Part shown: one piece after another, positions 1 through 10,582 of the stretch
How the letters are laid out: each line of letters begins with the position of its first letter
Position numbering within the stretch: position 1 is the stretch's first letter
Assembly (NCBI RefSeq): GCF_000226115.1
Contig: NC_016458.1
Location: 6,606,001-6,670,000 of the forward strand
Direction of reading: 5' to 3'
Length of the DNA: 64,000 bases
From: Thermothielavioides terrestris NRRL 8126
Taxonomy: Eukaryota > Ascomycota > Sordariomycetes > Sordariales > Chaetomiaceae
The notes under the pieces: generated by a model
Database searches by the model: none
Seen by the model: only the letters and a program-made list of their open reading frames with translations
Told to the model about the DNA's origin: nothing
Position numbers and translations under genes: made by a program

Positions 1-1141
1 GAAGGACAAGGAGAAGGAGAAGAAGGGCTTGGGCAAGGTGTTGTCGAGGATGAAGACGGTACTCAAAAAGGCCGATCCGTCTCGCCGGCTGTCGACGCTC
101 GGTTCGTCGAAGTCCGCCGCAGCACCCGCCGCTGCAGCCGCTCCCAGGTATGCCCAGGCTTGACCCTGCTTATATTTTGAGCCCTGCGTGCTGCTCGTCG
201 AGTTGCATTGCTGGGCCTAACGCTGGTGCTCTCTTATCGCCTGCCCCGTCTCACATCATGACTAACGCATGCGCATAGCAAACCTGCGGAACCCGCCGCG
301 GCCCAGGGCCCCGCAGCCGTGGAAGCTACTAAGATCCCGAGATCTCAGATCTTCGCTGAGCGAGCAAAGAAGATCGGTGAGCTGTACGGCCTGGAGCTGA
401 AGCCGAGCGAGTGGTACTCGACCGAGGGCAACGCCCTCCGGGTGGAGAAGCCCATCCGAATGCGAGTGCACAGAAAGTGCCATGTCTGCGACACCTCGTT
501 CGGCCGGGACAAGGAATGCCCCAAGTGTAAGCATCAGCGCTGCAAGCAGTGTCCGCGGGTGCCCCCGAAGCGCACCGAGGCCGAGAAGGAGGAGAGCCGC
601 AAGAGGCGGGCCGCCATCCTCAAGGAGCGGGCCGAGAAGGCGCCCATCATTCCCGACTGGGACCCGACTCCGAAGAAGATCGTCCTCAAGCGCCCGGCCA
701 AGACTGGCGGCCAGGATCTCATCTACAGAAAGCCGCGCCAACGCCTCCGGCGGACCTGCTGTCAGTGCCAGCGATTGTTTACGGGCACCAAGACCTGCGA
801 AGGCTGCCAGCACATCCGTTGCACCGACTGTCCTCGCGACCCGTAAGTCACAGCGTCTGTCCCCCTGTTTTGGATGTGCCGAAGCTAATGCCAGATGCAG
901 ACCCAAAAAGGACAAGTATCCGTACGGATACCCTGGCGACGCGCCAGGCACGAGGATCGCTCATTACCAGTGTGCCAACTGCAAACATATCTTCTCACTG
1001 CCGCCCACCGCTGCAGCAACTTGCGTCAAATGCTCTCACGACAAGTACGAGCGGCTGACACCTCGTAAAGTGGAACCGGAGCCCGACCCCGAGATCTTGA
1101 AGAGCATACAAGCCAGAATCGAGGCTATGAACCTCAAGTGA
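1..1141 (+). CDS. Cys-cluster (zinc-ribbon-like) fungal protein, 5' partial
   Basis: Three exons are visible: 1..147, 279..842 and 901..1141. The introns have GTATGC and GTAAGT donors, and the codons split by them (phase 2 in both cases) rejoin without breaking the frame. The 5' end lies outside the window. The first exon is Lys/Ala-rich. The product then has three Cys-rich modules: CHVCDTSF...CPKCKHQRCKQC, CCQCQRLF...CEGCQHIRCTDC (which runs across the second intron) and CANCKHIF...CVKC. The repeated pattern of CxxC pairs followed by RCxxC suggests structural zinc binding, as in uncharacterised zinc-ribbon proteins of filamentous fungi. The stop codon is TGA at 1139. I do not recognise a specific function, so the role is unknown; zinc binding is inferred from cysteine spacing only. 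Confidence 0.8.
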
Positions 1142-3356
1142 CAAGAGCGGGTGGTATTGTCATGCATGCCTCATAACTCGCGAGCCTCTGCTTGAGGGCC
1201 GGCTGGCGGTGGTCGGGGGAGAGGGGCGGAAGGAGAGGTGAAAAACGAGCCGAAGGTGTCTTTTCTTTTCCGGTTCTGGCATTATTCCCCTGGATGCATT
1301 GATTCGGCCTCTTCTTTTTCTTCAGCAGCGAGCATGATTCTCATTGGCCACGAAACATTTCATGCATCTCCATTTACCGAAGCGTTCTCGGAGACGACTC
1401 AGCCCCAGGCGGTCCCGGTTGATACCCAGTGTCTTCTCGTCCGCCCACGAATCGCACACCACGTCCCAGCATCGTTCTGTGACCGCCAGCTTCCGATGGG
1501 GTACCATTACCACCAGCCCAAAAAGCACAAAATGATCCACGATCGCTCGGAGTCGTCTTCTCCCGCCGCACGGCCTCCGGAACAGGGACAATAATTCCAC
1601 AGCGCCAGGGCACGCAGCCACGACCGATTGCATATAGAAGGCACCATTTGCATCTGCACTTCTTCAACTACGACCGAAAGGGGCGGGTTTAATAGAAGGC
1701 TCTCGGAAGAAAGCGGTAGGGATTGAGGCTCAGGGGCCGTGCCAGCGTGGCCTCAGGGAGCGATCGTGGGGAGGACTCGGGCCGGGCTGGTGGGAAGCAG
1801 AGGCGGTTGCTTGGATATTGCGCTTTTTTGTCACGTTTCCGTTTCATCATCTCCACTATTTCATGGTCCGGTCACAGATCTCGCTATCTTGATGAATTGC
1901 ACATATCCCTTTTCCTCGGCCGAGTTGACCATCTCGCCCCTCAGTCAGACAGCGGCGATATTCGATTTCCCTTCCCGATGCAGCAAACCAAAACGCCTCA
2001 ATCCCAAGCTGGCGGGACTCGGGTTGCACAGTCGCTGCGGACTTTCCTACCTGCTGCCTTCGATGAAACGACCGATCAAGCAGCCCCCGGACGCAAAACC
2101 TTTATTCGGAAGTACACCCATATGGCTACTGTGCTACAACGGTGGAAAAGACATGTTTGGCATAACGCATGTTTTCTCACCCCACTGTAGTGTAGTTTAC
2201 CGGACCCTTTGCACCCTCGTCGCCACACACGTCATGTCCCGGGTGTTGGACAGACTCCGGTTGTACATACACAGTAGTGTACACTCAGTACGGCATGGCA
2301 TGACCTTTCCGATGTTTCGGAACGAGAAGCCGGGAGCGGAGGTAAACAGTAAGTGTTTAGATTTCCTCCCTGGATAGAAAGGCGTTTGGGGACAAGTGAG
2401 ACGACAGCCGCCCATCCCGTCCTGCACAGTGCGTTATGCGTCGTCGGCGTTCGCTTGCCCTTATCTGTGTGTTGGTGTGTGTGTGTGTGAGTTGTGGGCG
2501 TTGCGGCTCGGGCCAGCCGAACCGCGTGGCGCAAAAGGAACAGGGGGGAGGCAAAACCCGAGGCCCCTGTGGACGGGATGGGATGTCTTGGCCGACCCTC
2601 CCTTCCGAGCTGGCGGGTTCCGAGCTGACGGGTTTTCAGGGTTAATGAACGTTATTGGGTACCTAGGGAACACACAATACACCGGTTACACGACGGCCGG
2701 AAAGCGACAGGTTTGCGGTTGCAGGGTTTGCTGTCCTGAATAACTAACGGCAAAACAAAGCTAACTGTAAGGGTTTCGCGGTTGAAGTGCCTGAATTGTT
2801 TTTCGTTTGCAGTACACGTATAAGTCTCCGTAACTCATGCGAGGCAGGAAGGGGCAACTGCGGAGTATTCTGGACATTTGCCACATTCGCCGTTGGGGCA
2901 GGAGGCGGTTTCTTCGTGTTTTTCCAGGTCCATTTTCGCAACCTTGGCCACTTTCCGGCGCCGCCATCGCTAGTTTACGCAGTGGATCGTGATCAGGGCG
3001 ACTTGGCCGATGAGATGCGCGCGGTTGCAAGCCACCGTGGGAAGGATTTGGATATCTCAATAATTTTGAGGAAGAGCTTCAAGGATGTCCCTGGTTGCCG
3101 GCAAAGATCCGAAGTGGGGGGTTTCCCGACAGTTTGGTAACGGAACGGAGCTGAAAGCTTACCGCAAAAACAGTGGCCACGGCAGTCACAAACGATAACG
3201 CCAACTGCCGGCTGACCAACCATGAGCGAGCTCACAATGGAAACAAATGATGCTGACCACATGAGGAAATCTCAGAAGGCAGATGATTGGAAACTGCGCC
3301 GGCAGGCGGCTGGGGATACCGGGCCCTTCCTTTCAGGCTGGACATGTGAAGAGAGC

Positions 3357-3413
<57 letters not shown>

Positions 3414-4706
3414 GCATCGGCTGGAGGGGATGAGACCACGGAACCGGTCGCCTGGGATAGAAGCCAGCGTGGCACAACACTACACGTAACGTCGCTTGGC
3501 ATGTTACCGACCGGTAGGTAGGCAGCGAAAATGTTCCAGTCAGTGCTCGGCCACTGCGAAAAACCTGCCAAACCGAAGGCCCAACATCCACTTGTCACTA
3601 CCCACGCAAACAAATGCTTGACCGCCGGAACCCAAAGCAGCGCACCCCGGAACGACACCTACCGGCCCCCACGTGCTGATCGGCGCTCAGCTGGCAAGTT
3701 TGAGGACCAGCTCACTGGACGAAAAGCGAAGACTGTGTTTGGGGTCGTAGTATAAATCTGCTCGGCGATAATATTACTCCGTCATCTGGACACACACTCG
3801 AGCACAGATTGCTCCGCGGCGATGGCGGCGCCATCTCTTTCATCGCTCATCTTCTCCATGGACTTTTAGACGGAATATCCGTACTTTACATACATACACG
3901 AGAGCAGATTCGGGGCGTGGCTCCGACTTTGATTCTCGAAAACTTAGGTAACTTACACTGTAATTCCGAAGAGATCTTCATCCATTGGGTTACCGTAACT
4001 TACCGCGGTACACATCACACCTTCGGTCACACACCGCTTCTTTCTGTTCAGCCGACCCAGCTGTCTGGGCGACCGGTGGAGTGTGTTACGCCGTTCTCCA
4101 CAACCCTGCGGTTCCATCCTGCCGGGATGGCCGCTGCAGCACCGCATTTTGACCTGCTCCGCTGCTGCAGAAAGCGGCAGATGATCCAGAAAACGGCGAG
4201 AGACGGTGTCGCAATGACTGAAACGACCGGTCAACCTTTCAAACATGATGCTTGTCTCGGTCACTCAGCCCTTCGGCCGTATTCAAGCCCTGCGAACCGT
4301 ACTGTGTAAACGGAGTAGTCCGTACTGAGGAGTGCCTGCGTATGGCCTTGAGCCATTCTAGTCTCATAGTGAAAGCGAATTCCATCTTTTTGACAAGCCA
4401 CCGAAGACAAGAATCAGTATTCAAGCCTGTATCTACACTGTAACGTTCCCCGCGAAAGTGAGATAGGTATCGATTAAAGGTCCCGCGGTGCTGGCCGAGG
4501 CTCTTTCCAGTGCACCGAAACGCGTCCGTCAAAAACACGACTCAAAATCGTCGCGCGAAGAAATGCTGAAACCAGTCCCATTCTATTCCTCCCATTTTCC
4601 CAGCCATAAAGCCATGCAACGCCTCCCCCTGAACGCAACCAATTTGTCCCAAGTAGTTCCCAGCGAAAACCAGTAAAACAGCCCGCTAAAAGCCTACCAG
4701 CGACAC
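1142..4706. other. Intergenic, no supported gene
   Basis: This 3.6-kb stretch separates the Cys-cluster gene from the end of the clr2-like gene. Open frames up to about 210 codons occur on both strands, but they overlap each other, have no family resemblance and lack plausible splice structure. A run of 53 T lies at 3360..3412 and a short TG run at about 2470..2490. I see no tRNA or transposon terminus. Confidence 0.6.
3360..3412. repeat. Homopolymer T(53)
   Basis: This is an uninterrupted run of 53 T residues. It could be a slippage tract or the poly(A) end of a minus-strand retroposed copy. No flanking direct repeat could be found by eye, so no retroposon is claimed. Confidence 0.9.
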
Positions 4707-5956
4707 TCAATTCTCCACCATCCCCTCCGGCACGATGAACGCCGCCGCGACCGCGTCCCCCAGCATCGCCCGCCGGCCGGGCCGCCGACCCGCGAACGCG
4801 CCGCCGCCGCTGTGCCCGCGGTTGTTCAGGTACGCGGGCGCCTCCTCGAGCAGGCCGCGCTGCGCCCAGGCGGCGTAGCGCGCCGGCTCGATGACGCCCA
4901 TCAGCCGCTCGGTCACGTAGAAGCGGCCCTGCACGTCGGGCTCGCCGCGCACGGCCCGCGCCGCCGCGAGGACCCTATTTTTCGGCGATGTGAGCGTTAG
5001 TTAGTGCCTTCTTTTGGCTGATTGGGGGTTTTGTGGAAACAGCTCGTTGGAGCAGAGCAGCTGGCTGTCTTTTTGGAAGGTAGCAAGGCAGCAAAAAGAG
5101 CTTAGATGTGACGTACCAGGTCCAGCGCGCGCCCGGGTCTCGCTCGATCGCGTTGCGCGTCTTGAGCTCCTCAATGAAGACAGGGCCGAGCGAGTCGGCC
5201 GGGACGGCGTTGGTCGGGGGGGCGGTGGTGGGGGCGCGGATTGGCCGGTAGAGGTTGCCTCTAAATTGGAGGCGCGTCGGTGTGGTGGTCGGGGTCGGGG
5301 CGGTCGGTGTGAGGACTTCGATCTCGCTAACGAGCATGACGAGGGCGGCGTCCGGGGGTATGTCGCCGGCGACGGTCTGGTCCGGGATGCCGGAGGTTGG
5401 CTGCGCCGTGACGCGGATGGGGTCGCCGACGCGGACCATCTCGGCGCCGAGGTAGACGCCGCCGTAATGCTGCACGTGGAAGGCGCCGTCGGGCGTAAGG
5501 CCCTGGGCGCGGAGGTCGAAGGTGGAAAACGCGTCGTTGATGGCACGGGCGCCCATCTTGGAGGCTTCCAGGCCGAGCACCTGGCGGTTGATGGCGCGCT
5601 TCTCCGGGTCCGGGTCTTGCGAGTAGCGGGCGATCAGGGCCTGCCAGTCGACCGTGTCAAACGTCTTGTCCCTGAGCTCGTCCGGGCTCGTGCCGGGGAC
5701 GCTGAAGGTGAGGAACGGTCGCATGGATTGGCAGTCTTTGACCAGATTTGGCTGCCCCAGCAGGGCGTGACCCAACGGAGCGAGGGTGAAATGGTAGCCA
5801 GAATCGGGCGTATCTTGGTTGGGGAATGTGCCGGGGATCGCGGCGATGGAGAGGATCACGCCTAGACGCCAGGCTGTGTGCTTGTACCAAACCAGTTCGC
5901 CGACGCGGAAGACGTTGGTCAGGCTGGTCGTCCCTGGAGGCGGAAGCTGATCCTGG

Positions 5957-5991
<35 letters not shown>

Positions 5992-6606
5992 TTGTTGTTG
6001 TCGTTGCTGGGGGGCCTGCTGAGACGGCGTCGGCCTGGGCGCAGCGGGGGGAGCCTGGGCCACCGTGGCGGGTCCTTGAGCAACGGCTGCATTCGCGCCC
6101 TGGTACCTCTCCTCGGCAGCCCTCAGCTTCTCGAGAAGTTTGGGGCACAGGTCGCAGGGACACTGGCTGATGTCGGCCGAGTCGCTGACCAGCCACAAGG
6201 CATGCAGGGCGAACTCGCCGGGGGTGCGGTAGTTGGCCTTGGGGCCTGCCGGATGGCCGTACAGGTAGTAGTCCCGACCGCCATCCTTTCTGAGGGCGCA
6301 CCGCAGCTCGTAGCCCCTGGGGAAGCCGGCGAGCTTGTACTGGCGCGCTGGTGGCGCGAGAGTCAGCATCAACATCCGCTTGTCGAGAGACTTCTGTCTG
6401 AACGTACTGTCGCCCTGTGGGCCGACCTGGTTCTGCAGATGGCCGGCCACGATGACCTCCCAGCGCTCGAGCTGGGCCACATCGGCGTCATTGTCCGGGC
6501 TCAGCGCCGTGTGGTCCAGCTTCGTGTATCCCTGGCCATCGCTGCGCGCGATGTGGATCGGCCAGTACTCGCCACCAGCGTCGCCTTGTGATGCTGCACT
6601 TGCCAT
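4707..6606 (-). CDS. clr2: Clr2-like transcriptional-silencing protein
   Basis: Two exons read 6606..5117 and 4974..4707. The 142-bp intron has a GTACGT donor and a TAG acceptor and splits a Trp codon, giving 585 residues. The N-terminal part carries hallmarks of the cryptic loci regulator 2 N-terminal domain: FPRGYELRC, DYYLYGHPAGP, the RTPGEFALHALWL segment and a CPCDLC cysteine pair. A Gln-rich low-complexity stretch (a run of CAG codons on this strand, plus strand about 5957..6003) follows, then the larger Clr2 domain with VGELVWYKH. In fission yeast Clr2 belongs to SHREC, the HDAC/remodeller complex of heterochromatic silencing; a nuclear silencing role here is inferred from the family. 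An in-frame ATG lies 165 nt upstream at 6771. I prefer 6606 because the upstream residues do not resemble the family and a MITE begins only six bases beyond 6771. Confidence 0.82.
5957..6003. repeat. CTG/TTG trinucleotide repeat coding poly-Gln
   Basis: A CTG run followed by TTG units on the plus strand encodes about 15 consecutive Gln in the clr2-like protein read on the minus strand. Such runs are length-variable between strains. Confidence 0.85.
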
Positions 6607-6776
6607 GTTCCAGGAGGGGACAAAAGAAGCCCAGTCGTCGTGTTTCGTGCTTGGTATCTTGGGGGCACAGACGAAAGGAGTGGGAGTCACTGGAACTCGC
6701 ACGTGAGCGTTTCCTTTGTTGCCTCCATGGTATTGGAGTGCATCTTTTGTGGGTTGACTGGGCCCCTCCAAATCGG

Positions 6777-7156
6777 GGTCGTCGTTAAAGAGGTCCCGCC
6801 AAGACTAATTTCGGAGACTGCCGCGTACAAGTAATTACAAATCGGCAGGCCACGACGACTTCGAGCAACATCAACAACGAACAATCGCAAAGACTCGTCG
6901 CAACAACTTGATAAAAACTCAACCAAATCGAAAAAAAAGAAAACGAGGATAACCCGTACCCTAACTATAACCCGTATCCTAACCTTAACCTAAACCCTAC
7001 CTAGTAGAGGGGCTAGCGCCGCTCCCCGTACCCCGGTGAACTAACCCTTGGCGATAGAGCAAACGCCTTGGCGATGGTGGCTATGTAATAACGTTGTAAA
7101 AACTCAGCCGACAATTGGCCGAAATTAGTCTTGGCGGGACCTCTTTAACGTCTACC
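6777..7156. mobile_element. MITE copy 1, 380 bp, 8-bp TSD CAAATCGG
   Basis: The element starts GGTCGTCGTTAAAGAGGTCC and its right end, read on the minus strand, is GGTAGACGTTAAAGAGGTCC. The inverted similarity runs on through CCGCCAAGACTAATTTCGG, giving a terminal inverted repeat of about 38 bp. The direct repeat CAAATCGG flanks it exactly at 6769..6776 and 7157..7164. Because G/C bases abut both ends, the duplication could be read as up to 10 bp. Internal sequence is non-coding and includes a run of telomere-like repeats (about 6949..7001) and two copies of a CGCCAAGG-type motif. The left end is about 170 bp upstream of the clr2-like start codon. Confidence 0.92.
6949..7001 (-). repeat. Telomere-like repeat tract inside MITE copy 1
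   Basis: A run of degenerate CCCTAA-like units (for example CCCTAACTATAACCCGTATC, then CCTAACCTTAACC and TAAACCCTA) on the plus strand corresponds to TTAGGG-like repeats on the minus strand. The same tract is found in the other two copies of this element. Confidence 0.7.
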
Positions 7157-7164
7157 CAAATCGG

Positions 7165-7974
7165 GTAGTGTACTGTACCACAGCAGAAAGGCATGGGTAC
7201 CTTACTGTGGGAGTGCGACAGCTGAGTGCCCCACTTCAGCTCCTTACGCAGGAGGCACAGTATTCCGTAAATAGGTGCCCACGGGCAACCTATCACCTTA
7301 CCTTGCTGTATGGAGTATTGAAGGTTGTTGTGAGCACTCCATTCACGTTAATTGCTTCCCCCTTCACCCCCAAGTTCCAAGTGAATACTTAGGATAACTA
7401 CAGCATCAGCGAGTACATTTGCGTGAAATCCATGTCGCCCACAGCCGTCCAATATCGAGCATCCCGCTGAAGCTTTACTACTCGCTTCACAGCAGTTTGG
7501 GACGAAAAGGCCATTGGATATGTTGAATTCGAGCATCGGGACGGATAGTTGCCTTTTTGAACTGTTCAATTCTATAATTTAAATATCGACCTACATGAAC
7601 GACGAATGTTCTAGTGGATCGAGAGCCTGATTGTGACAAGCCCATATCTTACAGAGCCCAGTTGCATCTCCCAATGGCCACTTGAGGGCGGTGCGGACGA
7701 GGGAGATTGAAACGAATATCCGTATTGCCCCGTCTCTTCCTCATCTGACCAGAGCATCAGTTGCTTTTAAGGCAGGGTAACGGCTCACAGTAGTTGATGC
7801 ATTTCATGTAAGCTGCACCCTGCTCTGTCATTCTTCAAGAGGATATGCGCCTTCCAATCCCGAGCACCGCCATCCCTTAGGGCGAACACCCCTTTTCTCG
7901 GAATCTGGCACCCTGCCCCGGTTGTTTTCCTCGCCGCTGGCCCAGTCCTTCGTCATTATGTAGTCTGCGCCGCC
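7165..7974. other. Intergenic, no supported gene
   Basis: This stretch lies between MITE copy 1 and the possible gene remnant at 7975. It has only short overlapping open frames and no recognisable element. Confidence 0.55.
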
Positions 7975-8244
7975 ATGGCTGACACGGAGAAGTCGCCAGC
8001 GTCAGGCAACAAGTCGCAGCCCCAGCTCGGCAAGCTGACGCGGTTTGCCTGGCTGCCGCAGTACAATGACATTCGCAATTCGCTCGGTCTGGTATACGGA
8101 GGCCCCAGCGCTAGCCCCTCTTGCGGTTCACTTCCGCTGCCACTCTCACGAGTCCGATCTCGACCGCAACAAGCCTCTCCTAAAAGCACTCCTCGCCGAC
8201 ATCCAGATAATGCCGTTATCTTGTGTCTAAGTAGCAGCATTTGA
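7975..8244 (+). pseudogene. Possible short gene or frameshifted remnant
   Basis: An ATG at 7975 opens an 89-codon frame beginning MADTEKSPASGNKSQPQLG. After about 40 codons its composition becomes Ser/Pro/Arg-rich. From about 8105 the +1 frame reads more like protein (HESDLDRNKPLLKALLADI) and ends at 8230. The protein-like character therefore seems to shift frame near 8100, where no intron of usable length fits. This could be a small real gene, a decayed copy with a frameshift, or chance. I do not recognise the family. Confidence 0.3.
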
Positions 8245-8311
8245 GTGCCAATGCTCAAACAGCACTCATAACTTGGACTCCCTGATCTCAGCTATCGATC
8301 GCTGCCCCTGA

Positions 8312-9429
8312 CTACGAAGCAGACTCGACAGCAACCAGCTCGTGCGCTATAGGCAACTCGGCCCTACCCGTTTCTACGTCCTTTTTCCGCTCACCCTTGC
8401 CGGCCAGTTCCTCGTCCTCGTACTTGGTCGCGCCCACGGGGGAGTTGAGCATCCAGCGCAGGAGAAGGTAGGCGTCAGCGGGCGGCTCGCCGGGGGCGCC
8501 CACCAGCTCAAGCTGGCGCGACTGGCGGATGACGACATTATTGGTCTCGGCGTCTATGTGGGCCTGCGTGATGCGTGCGTGTGTGTCGCGTTGGAAGGCG
8601 ATAATCAGGACCTGTGTGTGGGATGGGTTGGTTAAGTAGCCGGCTGGTTTGGGGGTTGAACTGGGACAGGGTCTTACAGGCTTGGTGTGGTGGTCGGTGA
8701 ATTGCCCCATGCGAATTCGCGATTCCAGCAGAGCGATGATGGCGTTGAACTCGCTCCAGAGCAGGTTGCCCTCCGGGGCCACGGCCGGCTCGAGCACGGT
8801 AATCATCATGTGGGGTTTGTCGCCGTCGACGGGCACCATGCACGGTTCGCACTCGTACCAATCATCGCCGCAATAACCGCGTGGGCCAGCATAGCGCGGG
8901 TCTGAATGGCATTTGTAGACGGCGCTGGGCTGAGGTGTTAGGTGCGAGCTTGGCTGCTTGGTGGGTTGGGAAGGAGGGTAGTCCGGGGAATGGTGGAGGT
9001 CGCAACGGAGGTCTCGACAGCTTGCGCGGGATGTATCTCAGCATCGTATCGGTCGGCCAGGTGCTCCAATATGGTCTGGAACCATCTGGCCTTCACGCTG
9101 GCGTAGACGTAGCCCGCGCTCGGAACCCACTCGGGGTCGAGCAGGTTTTTAGGACTGTCTAGGGTCGCGCGCCACAAGGGTCGCCACTCCTCCGTCTCTT
9201 CCTCTAAACCGGGACACTCCTCATTGCAGGGAGAAAAGAAACGGGGCTCGAAATCGTATGGCAACTGGCCGTCGACGTCGAGATCTGTCCCTCTTACAAT
9301 GCCGAGAGCCTCGAGCTCATTGGCGTCCACGGAAGTCATCGATCGGCAATTCAGATCGAGATAGTCGTGCAGGGCTTTCAACATGTCAAGTTGTGCCCGC
9401 TCGAGATTCTTCCGGCGGACCTGGTCCAT
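8312..9429 (-). CDS. Unrecognised fungal protein with Cys-rich centre, 324 aa
   Basis: Three exons read 9429..9007, 8929..8678 and 8611..8312. All junctions are phase 0. The second intron is canonical (GTAAGA...CACAG). The first has a weak donor (GTTGCG) but a good branch-like CTAAC and a CAG acceptor, so its 5' boundary is the least certain point. The N-terminal part is acidic and includes a Cys in FSPCNEECPG. The centre holds YKCHSDPRYAGPRGYCGDDW followed by YECEPC, a cluster that could bind metal. The C-terminal part has RITQAHIDAE, VIRQSRQLELVG and YLLLRWMLNSPVG. These look conserved, but I cannot name a family with confidence. The gene ends about 70 bp from the remnant on the other strand and lies next to the cyclotransferase-like gene. 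The function is unknown. Confidence 0.65.
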
Positions 9430-9781
9430 GGCTGTGGTGAGAGATGTAGTCGAGATGCGAAAGTAATGGCGCCAGTCGATTTTCAGAGTGAAAGGTCTCG
9501 TTCATTGTTGGAAGGCTGCGCGGCCCGTTTTGTTTGGCAGTTTACCGTGTTTGTTTTGTTGTCCATGATGACACAGCGTGGCTCGGCTTGGCGGGCTGTT
9601 AGCTCAGATCAATGTTGTCTCTGGGCAAAAGGAGGCTGTTGGACACCCGGAGATATAACTCAGCGACAAAAGGCAACGTGAAAATCAGCAATAGCGTAAG
9701 GTAGTTATTGAGTATTTAACTACGCGAAATCCCAATGACACAAGGGGTAGGGACGCGGGAAATGATACCATAAACACGAGG
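9430..9781. other. Intergenic spacer
   Basis: This 350-bp spacer lies between two minus-strand genes and presumably contains the promoter of the 324-residue protein. No distinct motif stands out. Confidence 0.5.
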
Positions 9782-10582
9782 TCAGTGGCTTGGCGGTATC
9801 TCTTTCAAGCCTCCAGGCTCAGTGCTGGCGCTCCTCCCCACGCCCCTAGTCTCGCCTTCCACGGCCTGTTCTGCCTTGCCCTTCTCTTCAGCCCCCTCTT
9901 CTCCTCTACGCCACTTCGGCGGCAATTGTATACCCATCTGCGTTTCCCACAGAGCCCAGTCGAAGCGACCTTGCTTCAGAGCTTGGGCATCTCCGGCATA
10001 CCGGAAGGTTTTACCGATGGCTGGGACCTCATCCGCTTTCCCGTCAGGACTGTCAGAGAAGTATATCGCGCAGGGCGCTAGACGGTACGCGTTGGTCTCG
10101 TAGTAGGCGAGCTTGCGCTCTTGCTCAGCAGACTGGACCATGTAGGCGCGGCCTGTCACTTCTGTTCCAGGCTCGCTGTCAATGAGGGTTTTGTACTGGC
10201 CCCAGTTGGCAAGTTCGTAGCCATAGGTTTTGGCACTGCGCAAGACCGGTTCCGACTCAAGGCCCAAGACCCCTCGCAATATAGCTGGGCTCGTCAGGGT
10301 GCTATAGAAGAAGTACCAGGTTGGCTTATACGCATATGGCGGTGGCTGCAGCCTCCGGAACAGAGGGTTTTCAGGCATCGAGGCCAGCTTGTCAAGATCA
10401 GGGGAGCGCCGGTGCTCGACAGGTTGCGGAGGCCGGGCGCTAACCAACCGTGGGGGAAGCGGAGGTGGAGGAGGAGCAGGAGGAGGAGCAGTAGGAGGAC
10501 GAGTACGCTCAGCAGCATTCGTAGGCGGTTCGGCACCCGAAACTGAACTAGAAGGGTCTCGGTCGTGACTGGATTCCGACAT
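9782..10582 (-). CDS. Gamma-glutamylcyclotransferase-like (AIG2-like) protein
   Basis: This is a single-exon gene of 266 residues. Residues 1-75 are low-complexity with a Pro-rich run. The domain of about 150 residues then starts at WYFFYSTLTSP and continues with VLGLESEPVLRSAKTYGYEL, NWGQYKTLIDSEPG, the VTGRAYMV strand and YYETNAYRLAPCAIYF. This order matches the gamma-glutamylcyclotransferase/AIG2-like fold, in which a YG-S/T-L loop binds substrate and a Glu in the YE..AY segment is the general acid/base. The Glu is present, but the usual Gly of the loop is Ser here (FYSTL). Many fungal members have no known substrate, so the activity is inferred and not assured. The C-terminal tail is charged and Glu-rich. 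Confidence 0.8.
   Translation of the reverse strand: MSESSHDRDPSSSVSGAEPPTNAAERTRPPTAPPPAPPPPPLPPRLVSARPPQPVEHRRSPDLDKLASMPENPLFRRLQPPPYAYKPTWYFFYSTLTSPAILRGVLGLESEPVLRSAKTYGYELANWGQYKTLIDSEPGTEVTGRAYMVQSAEQERKLAYYETNAYRLAPCAIYFSDSPDGKADEVPAIGKTFRYAGDAQALKQGRFDWALWETQMGIQLPPKWRRGEEGAEEKGKAEQAVEGETRGVGRSASTEPGGLKEIPPSH

Noticed and set aside
5014..5865. 283-codon plus-strand frame opposite the clr2-like gene
   Set aside because: It is antisense to a gene with clear domain motifs and has the low-complexity Gly/Arg/Val composition of a GC-rich shadow frame.
4975..6771. Start of the clr2-like protein at the upstream ATG (6771)
   Set aside because: The extra 55 residues have no family character and the ATG lies six bases from the MITE end. 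The ATG at 6606 is followed by family-like sequence.
6785..7148. TTAA at both ends of the MITE suggesting a piggyBac-type element
   Set aside because: The inverted repeat continues outward past TTAA (GGTNGNCG), and exact 8-bp duplications lie beyond it in all three copies and in the large element. TTAA is therefore internal.
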